Source of the DNA: an uncultured Sutterella sp.
GTDB taxonomy: Bacteria > Pseudomonadota > Gammaproteobacteria > Burkholderiales > Burkholderiaceae_F
Length of the DNA stretch: 26,904 bases
Reading direction: 5' to 3'
Assembly (NCBI GenBank): GCA_905212345.1
Contig: CAJMEC010000021.1
Span: forward strand, 1 to 26,904
The notes beneath the pieces are model-generated. The model searched no databases. It was not told where the DNA came from and saw only the letters and a list, made by a program, of their open reading frames with translations. Shown here one piece after another: positions 14,747-22,014 of this stretch; position 1 is the stretch's first letter; each line of letters starts with the position of its first letter. A program made the position numbers and the translations under genes.

Positions 14747-15208
14747 GTGTCGATGAGCTCTGTACTGTCTCTGCTCAAAACTGCGCGAATAGTATTTAAA
14801 CATTACTCGCGCAGTTTTTGTATTGGATTTTTAACCATTCTTTTGCCTGCCACGGCTATGAGCGAAACCATTTACGTGGACGATCAGCCTGTGAACGTTC
14901 AGGTTGCGAAAAGTGAAGCTGAACAGCAACGCGGACTGCAAGGTGTCGAATACTTAGAGAAAAATCAGGGCATGCTTTTTGTTTTTCACCCGGCCCGTCA
15001 AGTTTGCATGTGGATGAAAGATGTCCCTATTGATTTAGATGTCGGATTTTTTAACGACAAGGGACAATTGATTGCCGTGCGGCACATGAAAGCGCAGACT
15101 GAAAATACACACTGCTCGCCCCGTCCTATTGCTTGGGCGCTTGAAATGAACGCAGGATGGTTTCAGAAAAAGCGCTTAACGGAAGGCGCCAGGCTTCGTC
15201 TGAATTAG
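14747..15208 (+). CDS. DUF192 family protein with signal peptide
   Basis: The domain (about residues 40-153) carries the DUF192 pattern: VAKSEAEQQRGLQG, GMLFVFHPARQVCMWMKDV, IDLDVGFFNDKGQLIAV, and WALEMNAGWFQKKRLTEGARLRL. The biochemical function of this family is unknown; secreted members are common. Residues 24-38 (FCIGFLTILLPATA) look like the hydrophobic core of a signal peptide ending near ATAMSE, so the protein is probably periplasmic. GTG at 14747 has AGGA 5 nt upstream; ATG at 14753 is an alternative. Oddly, a strong terminator-like hairpin lies inside codons 11-25. No standard start codon lies between the hairpin and the signal core. Confidence 0.8.
   Translation: MSMSSVLSLLKTARIVFKHYSRSFCIGFLTILLPATAMSETIYVDDQPVNVQVAKSEAEQQRGLQGVEYLEKNQGMLFVFHPARQVCMWMKDVPIDLDVGFFNDKGQLIAVRHMKAQTENTHCSPRPIAWALEMNAGWFQKKRLTEGARLRLN
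14777..14819 (+). terminator. Terminator-like hairpin inside the DUF192 5' coding region
   Basis: AAAACTGCGCGA (14777-14788) pairs perfectly with TCGCGCAGTTTT (14807-14818), a 12-bp stem with an A-tract before it, five T in a row at its end and more T-rich sequence after. This is the shape of a strong intrinsic terminator for the cold-shock gene. Its 18-nt loop and both arms lie within the apparent DUF192 reading frame, so ribosomes entering at 14747 would prevent it from folding. Confidence 0.75.
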
Positions 15209-15217
15209 GTGAAGCGA

Positions 15218-15250
15218 GGCCTTGGAGTGATTCCAAGGCCCATTTTATTA
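15218..15250 (+). terminator. Terminator between convergent DUF192 gene and sodB
   Basis: GGCCTTGGA (15218-15226) pairs with TCCAAGGCC (15232-15240) around a 5-nt loop, followed on the plus strand by CATTTTATTA. The hairpin serves the DUF192 gene best. The reverse direction has no U-tract, so sodB termination here is less certain. It abuts the sodB stop codon. Confidence 0.75.
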
Positions 15251-15847
15251 CTTGGCGTTGTAGTAGTTTCTTGCCACAAATTCCCAATCAATCAAATGAT
15301 CAAAGAGAGCATTTAAGTAGTTGGGGCGGGAATTGCGATAATCGATATAGTAGGCATGCTCCCACACGTCCACGACTAAGAGCGGCGTGTTATCGCTAGC
15401 CAACTGTGTACCGGCGTTAGACGTATTGACGATCTCAAGCGTCTTTTGAGGGGTGAGCACAAGCCAAGTCCAACCCGAGCCGAAATTGCCCGCGGCGCTG
15501 GCGCAGAACTGTTCACGGAAAGCCTCAAAAGAACCCCAACGTTCCTCAATCTTTGTCATCAATTCGCCTTGGGGCTTTTGACCGCCCTTGGGAGAAAGGC
15601 ACATCCAGAAAAAGGCATGGTTCCAAGCTTGTGCGGCATTGTTAAAGATACCTTGATTGATGCCGTCACTTGCCAAAACGATCTCTTCCAAAGACATGGT
15701 TTCAAAGGGCGTGCCCTTGATAGTGGTGTTCAAATTGGTGAGATAGGTTTGGTGGTGCTTGCCGTAGTGATACTGCATGGTTTCTTCAGACATGGCAGGA
15801 GCCAAAGCATTCATCGGAAACGCCAAAGTGGGTAATTGAAAAGCCAT
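15248..15847 (-). CDS. sodB: Superoxide dismutase, iron type
   Basis: SodB converts superoxide to oxygen and hydrogen peroxide in the cytoplasm. The 199-residue protein has the metal ligands His27 (YHYGKHH), His77 (AWNHAFFW), Asp160 and His164 (DVWEHAYYIDY). Gln73 in AAQAWNH sits in the N-terminal half, the arrangement typical of iron rather than manganese enzymes. AGGAG lies 7 nt before the ATG. It follows xseA by 86 nt, a linkage seen in other Burkholderiales. A TACAAT on the minus strand (plus-strand 15875-15880) may be its own -10 box. Confidence 0.97.
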   Translation of the reverse strand: MAFQLPTLAFPMNALAPAMSEETMQYHYGKHHQTYLTNLNTTIKGTPFETMSLEEIVLASDGINQGIFNNAAQAWNHAFFWMCLSPKGGQKPQGELMTKIEERWGSFEAFREQFCASAAGNFGSGWTWLVLTPQKTLEIVNTSNAGTQLASDNTPLLVVDVWEHAYYIDYRNSRPNYLNALFDHLIDWEFVARNYYNAK

Positions 15848-15933
15848 TTCTTCTCTCCTAAAAAACGTTTTGATTGTACGGAGAAAAAGTGCGGATGGTG
15901 TACTTTTCTGGTTAAGAATTGCAACACTGTGGA

Positions 15934-17268
15934 CTATTTCTTTACATGAACCTCTAGCTGTCCGTCATGCCAGTGAATCTGCAAGTTATCGCTTTTAACC
16001 GCGCTCTCGGCACTTTTAACAAATGTTCCATCAGAAGCTGTGACATAGCTGTACCCTTTTTTCAAAATAGCTTGCGGACTGATTTCCGTTATCAAATCCA
16101 TTAAGCCCTGACGGGCGCGTTCATTTTGATTGAGTTTGTCATGAATGAGTGAGACAAGCTCTTTACTGATTCTGCCATGTCTTTCTTTTTCTCTGAGAAA
16201 AAGCGAAGCAGGATTAATGAGTGATGCGCTTAAATGACGAACAGTTTCTGATTTCACAAACCACTGAGAGCGAATCAAACTAGAAAGCGATTGACTCAAA
16301 AGTGTCAGGCGCTCGTTGGCTTGGCGAAGACTTTTGGCCGGATCGGGGATCTCTCGCATCAGGGAATCCACTTTTTGCGTGTTTTCCGTCCAATAGCGAC
16401 TCCAGACGTAGCGCATGGACTCATGAGTCTGAACGAGTTCTTTTAACAAGACGTCAACACTTTCGGTCGCATGCTCTGCCGCAGCTGTCGGAGTCGCTGC
16501 CCGCAAATCCGCCACCCAGTCCACAATCGTTACATCACTTTCGTGACCGACACCGACGATAACAGGCTTGGATAAAGCAGCAACGCTGCGAGCAACCGCT
16601 TCGTCATTAAAAGACCAAAGATCCTGAAGAGACCCCCCGCCTCTGACTAACAAAATCACATCAACATCACTTTGATCAGCTCGTTTTAGGGCAGAAATAA
16701 TTTCTTTCGGAGCCTCATCGCCTTGCACGGCTGTTTCAAAAACGATTAGCCGAGCGTACGGCGCTCGGCGCCTTAAGGTTGTCAACACATCGCGCAAGGC
16801 GGCGGCTTGAAGGCTTGTCACCACAGCAATTTTGGTATTAATCCGAGCAATAGTCTTTTTTCGGGAAAGATCGAAAAGACCTTCTTTTTGAAGTTTTTCC
16901 TTAAGCTGTAAAAAACGTTCATAAAGCGTACCGAGCCCCGCTTGTCTGACAGCATCCACAACCATTTGGTATGAACCGCGAGCACGGTAAATACTCACTT
17001 GCCCATGAACTTCCAAATGATCTCCTGTTTTGGGAATAAAGCCCACACGGCGGTTGTTACCCGCAAACATGGCGCACGACAATTCACCGGTGGCATCTTT
17101 GAGCGTGAAATACCAGTGGCCCGATGCCGCACGTGTAAAACCACGCACTTCTCCGCCCACCCAAAGCGGAGGAAAATTCATCTGCAAAGATCGCGAGACT
17201 TCGTCGTTGAGCTGTGATACAGTCCAAACCGATGATGAAGACAAAGAGGTATTTTGCTCAAAAAACAT
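15934..17268 (-). CDS. xseA: Exodeoxyribonuclease VII large subunit
   Basis: XseA is the catalytic subunit of exonuclease VII, which with XseB degrades single-stranded DNA from both ends during repair. The 444 residues are normal length. An N-terminal OB-fold (about 15-105: WTVSQLNDEV, LWVGGEVRGF, HWYFTLKDATGELSCAMF) precedes the catalytic domain with VVTSLQAAALRDVL, RGGGSLQDLWSFNDE, GVGHESDVTIVDWVADLRAATPTAAAE. A long helical region and a small C-terminal strand domain follow. The ATG at 17268 lacks an obvious ribosome binding site but matches the family start. xseB is not in the window. Confidence 0.96.
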   Translation of the reverse strand: MFFEQNTSLSSSSVWTVSQLNDEVSRSLQMNFPPLWVGGEVRGFTRAASGHWYFTLKDATGELSCAMFAGNNRRVGFIPKTGDHLEVHGQVSIYRARGSYQMVVDAVRQAGLGTLYERFLQLKEKLQKEGLFDLSRKKTIARINTKIAVVTSLQAAALRDVLTTLRRRAPYARLIVFETAVQGDEAPKEIISALKRADQSDVDVILLVRGGGSLQDLWSFNDEAVARSVAALSKPVIVGVGHESDVTIVDWVADLRAATPTAAAEHATESVDVLLKELVQTHESMRYVWSRYWTENTQKVDSLMREIPDPAKSLRQANERLTLLSQSLSSLIRSQWFVKSETVRHLSASLINPASLFLREKERHGRISKELVSLIHDKLNQNERARQGLMDLITEISPQAILKKGYSYVTASDGTFVKSAESAVKSDNLQIHWHDGQLEVHVKK

Positions 17269-17323
17269 GGGCTGAAATCTTAAAGAGAATCAGAAAATTC
17301 TAACCAAATTATTTTGCAAATTG

Positions 17324-17360
17324 TTCTCATCTGTCTTAATGTTTAGCGGTTCGATGAGAA
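17324..17360 (+). promoter_or_regulatory. 8-bp inverted repeat in the DUF2156 leader
   Basis: TTCTCATC (17324-17331) and GATGAGAA (17353-17360) are perfect reverse complements 21 nt apart. The right arm covers GAGAAAG, the only purine-rich stretch before the ATG at 17371, so folding could mask translation start. TTGCAA (17314-17319) and TAATGT (17337-17342), 17 nt apart, are a weak promoter candidate. Confidence 0.25.
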
Positions 17361-17370
17361 AGATTCCATT

Positions 17371-18267
17371 ATGTTATTTCAAGCGTTAAAAGAAAGCGAT
17401 CTAGACCTTTTAAAAAAGTATCTTCCACAGTATGGAGACGGCGATTGTGATTTAAGTCTCGTCTCGCTTTTCAGTCGGGGCATTCACAATCATTTTCGTT
17501 ATTTCGAGTTTGAAGGCACTCACCTTGTGTTGGAGCGTCTAGTAGGAAAGGATCCCTCTCCGGTTTTCGTCATGCCTATTGGGAAAGAGGAAATTCCCTT
17601 TTCTCTTTTCGAAGTCTTGGATAATGACGCTCGCCAAAACCATCGCCCACTTCGTTTTTACGGACGAACCGATTCAATCGCGCCGATTCTCTCGAAGGCT
17701 TTCGCCCATCGTAAATTGATTATTGAAGATAATCCCGATCGATGGGATTATGTGTATGCGTGTTCTGACTTTGTGGAGCTCCCAGGGTCACATTTTCACA
17801 GTAAGCGTAACTTCGTCAAACGCTTTTATAAGGCGTGTCCCGATGCTCAATTTGAAGTGTACACAAAGGATCGTCTAGGTGACTGCATGGCGTTTTTGAA
17901 CGATTGGTACAGTGGGCGTGAAATGAATGAAGGCCTTTTAGAGGAAAAAGCCGCTATTGAAAAAGTTCTTGCGCATTGGGACGAATTGCCGGTCTACGGC
18001 GGCATTTTGCACGAGCATGGTCGAATCTTAGGGTTAACTTATGGAGCAAGGAGCGCTTCTGATATTTTGGCTGTGCATATTGAAAAAGCCACCCGTGACG
18101 TACCCGGTGCGTATCCTGCCCTCTCTCAAGCGTTTGCCAAAAGTTTGCCCCTCTGTATTGAGTACCTCAACCGCGAAGAAGATCTGGGGATTCCCGGTCT
18201 CAGAAAAGCCAAACAAGATTGGCACCCGATCACGCAATTGAAAAAAGGTGTGATTGATGTACTGTGA
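17371..18267 (+). CDS. DUF2156 family protein (GNAT-fold, phosphatidylglycerol lysyltransferase C-terminal-like)
   Basis: This soluble 298-residue protein carries the DUF2156 landmarks: WDYVYACSDFVELPGSHFH followed by SKRNFVKRF (about 128-153), and NREEDLGIPGLRKAKQDWHP (about 268-287). The family has a double GNAT-like fold related to the aminoacyl-transfer domain of MprF/LPG synthases, but without the membrane half. By family analogy it might transfer an amino acid or acyl group from a tRNA or CoA donor; the actual reaction is unknown. It is divergent from xseA and followed by a Tat-type thioredoxin-fold gene. Its position between xseA and lpxK is where many Burkholderiales carry exbB-exbD. 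Confidence 0.87.
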   Translation: MLFQALKESDLDLLKKYLPQYGDGDCDLSLVSLFSRGIHNHFRYFEFEGTHLVLERLVGKDPSPVFVMPIGKEEIPFSLFEVLDNDARQNHRPLRFYGRTDSIAPILSKAFAHRKLIIEDNPDRWDYVYACSDFVELPGSHFHSKRNFVKRFYKACPDAQFEVYTKDRLGDCMAFLNDWYSGREMNEGLLEEKAAIEKVLAHWDELPVYGGILHEHGRILGLTYGARSASDILAVHIEKATRDVPGAYPALSQAFAKSLPLCIEYLNREEDLGIPGLRKAKQDWHPITQLKKGVIDVL

Positions 18268-18327
18268 TTACTAAGCAAGCATAGTTTTTGTGTTTAAAAT
18301 AATTTGGAAAATTAAGGAGGCTCAAAT

Positions 18328-18915
18328 ATGAAAACAATTTCTCGCCGCAATGCACTTTTAGCTGGTTTTTCCTCCTTAATCACTTTCGGAATAACCTCTG
18401 CCTACGGCGCTCCTGCATCCGTTCCCGTCATCTGGGACGGTAAGAAAATGTTTGAGTCTTTTGAAAAAGAAGGAACCGGTATTTCATCTAAAGGCCCCGC
18501 CGGACGACCAAAGGCTTATGTCGCTTTTGATACGCAATGCCGGGATTGTTGGCAGCTGCACCGAAAATTGGAACCCTTTTTAGATAAAATCGAATTTGTG
18601 TTCTGCCCTATTTCGTTTATGAATATTCATTCTGAACCGCAGGCCACCACTATTTTGATTGATAAAGATCCGCTGGGTAAATTAGAAGAGCATTTCGCTC
18701 ACTTCAACGATATTGAATTTCGCGGGATCCGTTACGGCGCAGTGGAAAAGTTACCCGTGGAAGTTCGCGATAAAGTATGGACCAATACCAAACTTCATCG
18801 TCGAGCCGGCTGCAGGGCTGTTCCCTATGGGGTATTCAAGAATTCAAAAGGCCAGTATGTGCCGTTTGATGAGCGATTGACTGTTGAAGAGCTTAAAGAG
18901 CTTTTTGAACTGTGA
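18328..18915 (+). CDS. Tat-exported thioredoxin-fold protein (DsbC/DsbG-like)
   Basis: This 195-residue protein begins with a twin-arginine-type signal (SRRNALLAGFSS, 5-16; likely cut after about residue 28) and has a thioredoxin-like active site C71-R-D-C74 in FDTQCRDCW. Val165-Pro166 in RAVPYGVF fits the cis-proline loop that faces the active site. Two further cysteines (93, 162) could pair. It is probably a periplasmic thiol-disulfide protein acting as isomerase, reductase or a specialised maturation factor. Export through Tat, if real, would mean folding or metal loading in the cytoplasm first, which is unusual for Dsb proteins. A very good AAGGAGG lies 7 nt before the ATG. No Dsb partner is nearby. 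Confidence 0.75.
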   Translation: MKTISRRNALLAGFSSLITFGITSAYGAPASVPVIWDGKKMFESFEKEGTGISSKGPAGRPKAYVAFDTQCRDCWQLHRKLEPFLDKIEFVFCPISFMNIHSEPQATTILIDKDPLGKLEEHFAHFNDIEFRGIRYGAVEKLPVEVRDKVWTNTKLHRRAGCRAVPYGVFKNSKGQYVPFDERLTVEELKELFEL

Positions 18916-19006
18916 TAGACAATTGCTGATCAATTCAAGCGCAACTTTGATTTAGTTTTTCCCACCTTCGGCTTCCTGTCCGAATTAAAAAGGCTTCCGA
19001 CGAGTT

Positions 19007-19081
19007 TTCTCATCGGATTACTCTAAATTCCCAGAGTAACTAAAAAGTCCTCGCACTTTTCTACATATTTGCTAACATTGG
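19007..19081 (+). repeat. Intergenic two-block repeat, copy B (before lpxK)
   Basis: Block 1 (19007-19027) and block 2 (19062-19081) match the two blocks before ribF; the 34-nt spacer does not. CCGACGAG (18997-19004) just upstream folds with CTCATCGG of block 1, cleanly on the minus strand, where a T-run follows. Block 2 carries TG-C-TAACAT (19070-19078), a possible extended -10 promoter for lpxK. The rest of the 267-nt gap (18916-19182) shows no gene. Confidence 0.6.
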
Positions 19082-19111
19082 TAGGTTAGCTTTTTTAAAG
19101 CAGGTAGAGAA

Positions 19112-19150
19112 AAAACATATGTTTTCTGACAGTTCCGGTCCGATAGACCG
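19112..19150 (+). promoter_or_regulatory. lpxK leader: 14-bp palindrome and a short hairpin
   Basis: AAAACATATGTTTT (19112-19125) is a perfect 14-bp palindrome lying downstream of the presumed lpxK promoter. It is followed by CGGTC-CGATA-GACCG (19136-19150), a 5-bp hairpin. The palindrome has the size of a repressor or activator half-site pair. No known operator is recognised. Confidence 0.3.
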
Positions 19151-19182
19151 AGAGTCATTTTTTCAAATAATCGGAGAATCCC

Positions 19183-20193
19183 ATGCGCGCCACATTTGAG
19201 TCGTGGCTGCATCGCCAATGGACTAAACGCGGTCTTTTGGCTTGGGCCTTATCTCCTCTTTCCGTTGTATTTCTTTGTATTGCCCGCAACAGACGGATGA
19301 AGACCAAACCGCACCGTTTACCGGTTCCGGTTGTTGTCGTTGGCAATATATACGTGGGCGGCACAGGTAAAACACCGGTTACGATCGCCCTGGTCAAAGA
19401 ACTGGTCAAGCGTGGCTACCATCCCGGGGTGGTCTCTCGTGGTTTCGGCCGTAAAGAAGATGCGCCTCAAATGGTCTTGCCCGATAGTCCCGCGGTCAAG
19501 GTGGGGGATGAACCTCTGTTAATTGCCAGACAAACGCTGGTTCCTGTCGCTGTCGCGCGAGACAGAGTAGCTGCGGCGTTACTGCTTTTGGATAAACACC
19601 CCGAGTGTGATCTCATCATTTCCGATGACGGTTTACAGCACTACGCATTGGCGCGTGACGTCGAACTTGCGGTGGTTGGCGCCAGAGGTTTGGGAAATGG
19701 CTGGGTGTTGCCCGCCGGTCCCTTGCGTGAACCCCCGTCCCGTTTGGATGAGGTTGACGCCATTGTTTTAAATGCAACGGAAGATTCATTTGACAGCCGC
19801 ACACCGCGCTTTGCCGCAACGGCAACGCTGGGGCGCGCAAAATCATTGGATGGTTCACGCAGTTTGAACCTTGATGACATTGCTCGGATGAAAAAGCCTG
19901 TGCTTGCCGCTGCCGGCATTGCCGCTCCGGGACGTTTCTTTGCCATGCTTCGTGCTCACGACATTGAAGGCCCGGAAATGGAATTGGGCGATCACTACGC
20001 CTTTGACGACAATCCCTTTAAGGACTGTAAAGAAGAATTCATCCTGATTACGGGCAAGGACGCGGTGAAGTGCCGTCAACATCCGGATATCGCTCAAGAC
20101 CCGAGAATCTACACTGTCGAATATCTGGTTGATATTGATCCCTATCTGGTCGATCTCATTGAACACAAACTCAAAGAAAAGGCTCAAAAATAA
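19183..20193 (+). CDS. lpxK: Tetraacyldisaccharide 4'-kinase
   Basis: LpxK phosphorylates the 4' position of the lipid A precursor disaccharide at the inner membrane, using ATP. The 336-residue protein has an N-terminal membrane helix (about 17-34), the P-loop GGTGKTP (59-65), VVSRGFGRK, GDEPLLIARQTLVPVAVARDR, and the DDGLQHY motif. AGLPxR-type features appear as LPAGPLREPPSRL. Length and motif order are normal. GGAG lies 6-7 nt before the ATG. It leads the conserved lpxK, Trm112-like, kdsB, adk run, and its presence establishes lipid A synthesis in this organism. Confidence 0.97.
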   Translation: MRATFESWLHRQWTKRGLLAWALSPLSVVFLCIARNRRMKTKPHRLPVPVVVVGNIYVGGTGKTPVTIALVKELVKRGYHPGVVSRGFGRKEDAPQMVLPDSPAVKVGDEPLLIARQTLVPVAVARDRVAAALLLLDKHPECDLIISDDGLQHYALARDVELAVVGARGLGNGWVLPAGPLREPPSRLDEVDAIVLNATEDSFDSRTPRFAATATLGRAKSLDGSRSLNLDDIARMKKPVLAAAGIAAPGRFFAMLRAHDIEGPEMELGDHYAFDDNPFKDCKEEFILITGKDAVKCRQHPDIAQDPRIYTVEYLVDIDPYLVDLIEHKLKEKAQK

Positions 20194-20194
20194 A

Positions 20195-20416
20195 ATGGCT
20201 CTTGATCCTCGATTAACCGCTACATTAGTTTGCCCTGTCTGCAAGGGGGCCATTGTTTGGGATGCGGAAAAATCTCTGTTGGTCTGTCCCCGTTGCAAAC
20301 TGGCCTTTGAAGTCAAAGACAACATTCCAAATATGATTCCCGAAGAAGCTCGAAAGCTCACGGTTGAACAAGCCAATGAATATAAGAAACGCCTATCAAT
20401 AGTCAGAGGTGCTTAA
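20195..20416 (+). CDS. Trm112-like / UPF0434 (YcaR) small zinc-ribbon-like protein
   Basis: This 73-residue protein has the YcaR/Trm112 opening LDPRLTATLVCPVCKG, a second pair in CPRCKLAF, and the ending DNIPNMIPEEARKL. The two CxxC pairs (about residues 13/16 and 31/34) would form a zinc site, which many family members lack. Family members in this position are almost always flanked by lpxK and kdsB; the role is not established, though eukaryotic Trm112 activates methyltransferases. The ATG is 1 nt after the lpxK stop; a longer reading frame starting inside lpxK is rejected. AAGG is rather far upstream, so translation is probably coupled to lpxK. Confidence 0.92.
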   Translation: MALDPRLTATLVCPVCKGAIVWDAEKSLLVCPRCKLAFEVKDNIPNMIPEEARKLTVEQANEYKKRLSIVRGA

Positions 20417-20417
20417 T

Positions 20418-21188
20418 ATGACTAATTTTTACGCTATCATTCCTTCCCGGATGAAGTCTTCCCGTCTTCCCGAAAAACCACTCAAGGATATTGCCGGCCA
20501 GCCCATGGTGGTGCGAGTGGCTGAGCGAGCAAAGCTTTCTGGCGCCACAGATGTTATTGTGGCAACAGACCATGAAGATATTGTTAAGGCTTGTCAAAAA
20601 TTTGACGTCAAAGTAATTCTGACGTCTCCAAATCATCCCTCTGGCACTGATCGTTTGGCGGAAACAGTAACGAAATTGGGATTGGTGGACGATGCTATCG
20701 TTGTCAACGTCCAAGGAGACGAACCATTGATTCCCACTGAAGTTGTTCGTCAGGTAGCGCAGCTCTTGGCCGAACACCCTGAATGTGAAATGGCCACAGC
20801 CGCCCACCCTATTGACAACATTGATGAATTCCTCAATCCTAATGTTGTGAAGGTGGTTCGTGATGCACAAGGTAATGCAATTACATTCAGCCGTGCGCCG
20901 ATCCCATGGCCGCGCGACGCATTCCGTGAAGACAAGACCCAAATGCCCGAAGGACTCGTTCCCCTTCGCCACATTGGCTTATACGCCTACCGGGTCAAAT
21001 TCTTGAAGCGTTATCCCCAGTGGGAGCAGGCCCCCATTGAAAAGTGGGAAAGCCTGGAGCAACTTCGCGCGCTTTACTACGGAGTGAAGATCGCCGTGGC
21101 TATTTTGCCCGGCGCTTTACCCGCAGGCGTTGACACTCAGGAAGACTTGGACCGCGTCCGTGAAGTTTTTGCACGAGGTGAAGCCTGA
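20418..21188 (+). CDS. kdsB: 3-deoxy-manno-octulosonate cytidylyltransferase (CMP-Kdo synthetase)
   Basis: KdsB activates Kdo with CTP to CMP-Kdo for attachment to lipid A, in the cytoplasm. The 256 residues show the nucleotide-binding opening YAIIPSRMKSSRLPEKPL (5-22), VIVATDHEDI, SGTDRLAE, VVNVQGDEPLIP with the metal-binding Asp, and the sugar-site segment FSRAPIPWPRD, then HIGLYAYR and WESLEQLRALYYG. The ATG at 20418 (1 nt after the previous stop, AGAGG 8 nt upstream) is used rather than a GTG at 20409. It works directly downstream of lpxK in lipopolysaccharide assembly. Confidence 0.97.
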   Translation: MTNFYAIIPSRMKSSRLPEKPLKDIAGQPMVVRVAERAKLSGATDVIVATDHEDIVKACQKFDVKVILTSPNHPSGTDRLAETVTKLGLVDDAIVVNVQGDEPLIPTEVVRQVAQLLAEHPECEMATAAHPIDNIDEFLNPNVVKVVRDAQGNAITFSRAPIPWPRDAFREDKTQMPEGLVPLRHIGLYAYRVKFLKRYPQWEQAPIEKWESLEQLRALYYGVKIAVAILPGALPAGVDTQEDLDRVREVFARGEA

Positions 21189-21193
21189 AATTT

Positions 21194-21269
21194 ATCTTTT
21201 CGGTTAAACACAAGGACCGATAAGATGTCTACAATGATATGGATAGTGTGACTCGAATCCCTTGAGTCA
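21194..21269 (+). promoter_or_regulatory. kdsB-adk interval: two hairpins and a -10 box
   Basis: Positions 21194-21204 pair with 21216-21226 (10 of 11 bp, 11-nt loop). TACAAT at 21230-21235 is a good -10, with AACACA (21207-21212) 17 nt upstream as a poor -35 inside the hairpin loop. TGACTC (21249-21254) pairs with GAGTCA (21264-21269). Together these suggest a separate adk promoter with a structured leader. No U-tract follows either hairpin. Confidence 0.35.
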
Positions 21270-21292
21270 TCGGAAGTAAACGAGGAGTTATT

Positions 21293-21946
21293 ATGCGTTT
21301 GATTTTGATTGGACCCCCGGGTGCCGGCAAGGGCACGCAAGCCGCTTTCATTAAGGAAAAGTTTGGCATTCCCCAAATTTCGACGGGTGATATGTTGCGT
21401 GCGGCTGTTAAGGCTGGTACCCCTCTTGGTTTGGCCGCCAAGGAAGTCATGGATAAGGGCCAATTGGTTTCCGATGACATCATCATTGGCTTGGTGAAAG
21501 AACGTTTAACGCAACCCGATTGCGCCAACGGCTTCCTGTTTGATGGTTTCCCCCGCACGATTCCTCAAGCAGAAGCACTTCAGGCTGCCGGCATTCCGAT
21601 CGATTTTGTTTTGGAAATCGCTGTTCCTGATGAAGAAATCGTCACCCGTATGAGTGGCCGTCGTGTGGACCCGGTCTCCGGCCGCACCTACCACATCAAA
21701 TACAATCCTCCTAAAGTGGAAGGCAAGGATGACATCACGGGTGATCCGTTGATCCAACGTGACGATGATAAGGAAGAAGTCGTTCTGAAACGTTTGAGCG
21801 TTTATCACGCCCAAACAGAAGCTTTGGTGAAGTTCTATGGTGACTTAGCTGCTTCGGGCGATGCTAGCGCTCCGAAGTATCGGAGCATCAGTGGTCTCGG
21901 TTCCATTGAAGAAATCAAAAACCGTGTGTTTGAAGCTCTGAAGTAA
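21293..21946 (+). CDS. adk: Adenylate kinase
   Basis: Adk interconverts AMP and ATP with two ADP, keeping adenine nucleotides in balance. The 217-residue protein is of the long type: P-loop GPPGAGKGTQ (7-16), AMP-binding ISTGDMLRAA, the FLFDGFPRTIPQAE core, and a LID domain with GRRVDPVSGRTYHIKYNPPKVEGKD and RDDDKEEVVLKRL. The LID lacks the four cysteines of zinc-binding adenylate kinases, as is normal in proteobacteria. GAGGAG precedes the ATG by 5-6 nt. The kdsB-adk order is conserved in Burkholderiales. Confidence 0.98.
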   Translation: MRLILIGPPGAGKGTQAAFIKEKFGIPQISTGDMLRAAVKAGTPLGLAAKEVMDKGQLVSDDIIIGLVKERLTQPDCANGFLFDGFPRTIPQAEALQAAGIPIDFVLEIAVPDEEIVTRMSGRRVDPVSGRTYHIKYNPPKVEGKDDITGDPLIQRDDDKEEVVLKRLSVYHAQTEALVKFYGDLAASGDASAPKYRSISGLGSIEEIKNRVFEALK

Positions 21947-21963
21947 TTTCAGCTCTCCACATC

Positions 21964-22012
21964 AAAAAGGGCGTTGACTCGGTTCACAGTTGACCTTGTT
22001 CGCGCCCTTTTT
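21964..22012. terminator. Bidirectional terminator between adk and yihY
   Basis: AAAAAGGGCG (21964-21973) pairs with CGCCCTTTTT (22003-22012) around a 29-nt region that has weak further pairing. It has an A-tract on one side and a T-tract on the other, so it can end transcripts from adk (+) and from yihY (-). Confidence 0.75.
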
Positions 22013-22014
22013 TA

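Noticed and set aside
15446..15835. 129-codon open frame antisense to sodB
   Set aside because: Lies entirely within sodB and lacks any protein-family signal.
19855..20376. 173-codon open frame antisense to lpxK and the Trm112-like gene
   Set aside because: It covers two real genes on the opposite strand and shows no domain or start signal.
20403..20972. 189-codon open frame antisense to kdsB
   Set aside because: Fully covered by the well-supported kdsB; the translation is rich in His, Cys and Asn with no family features.
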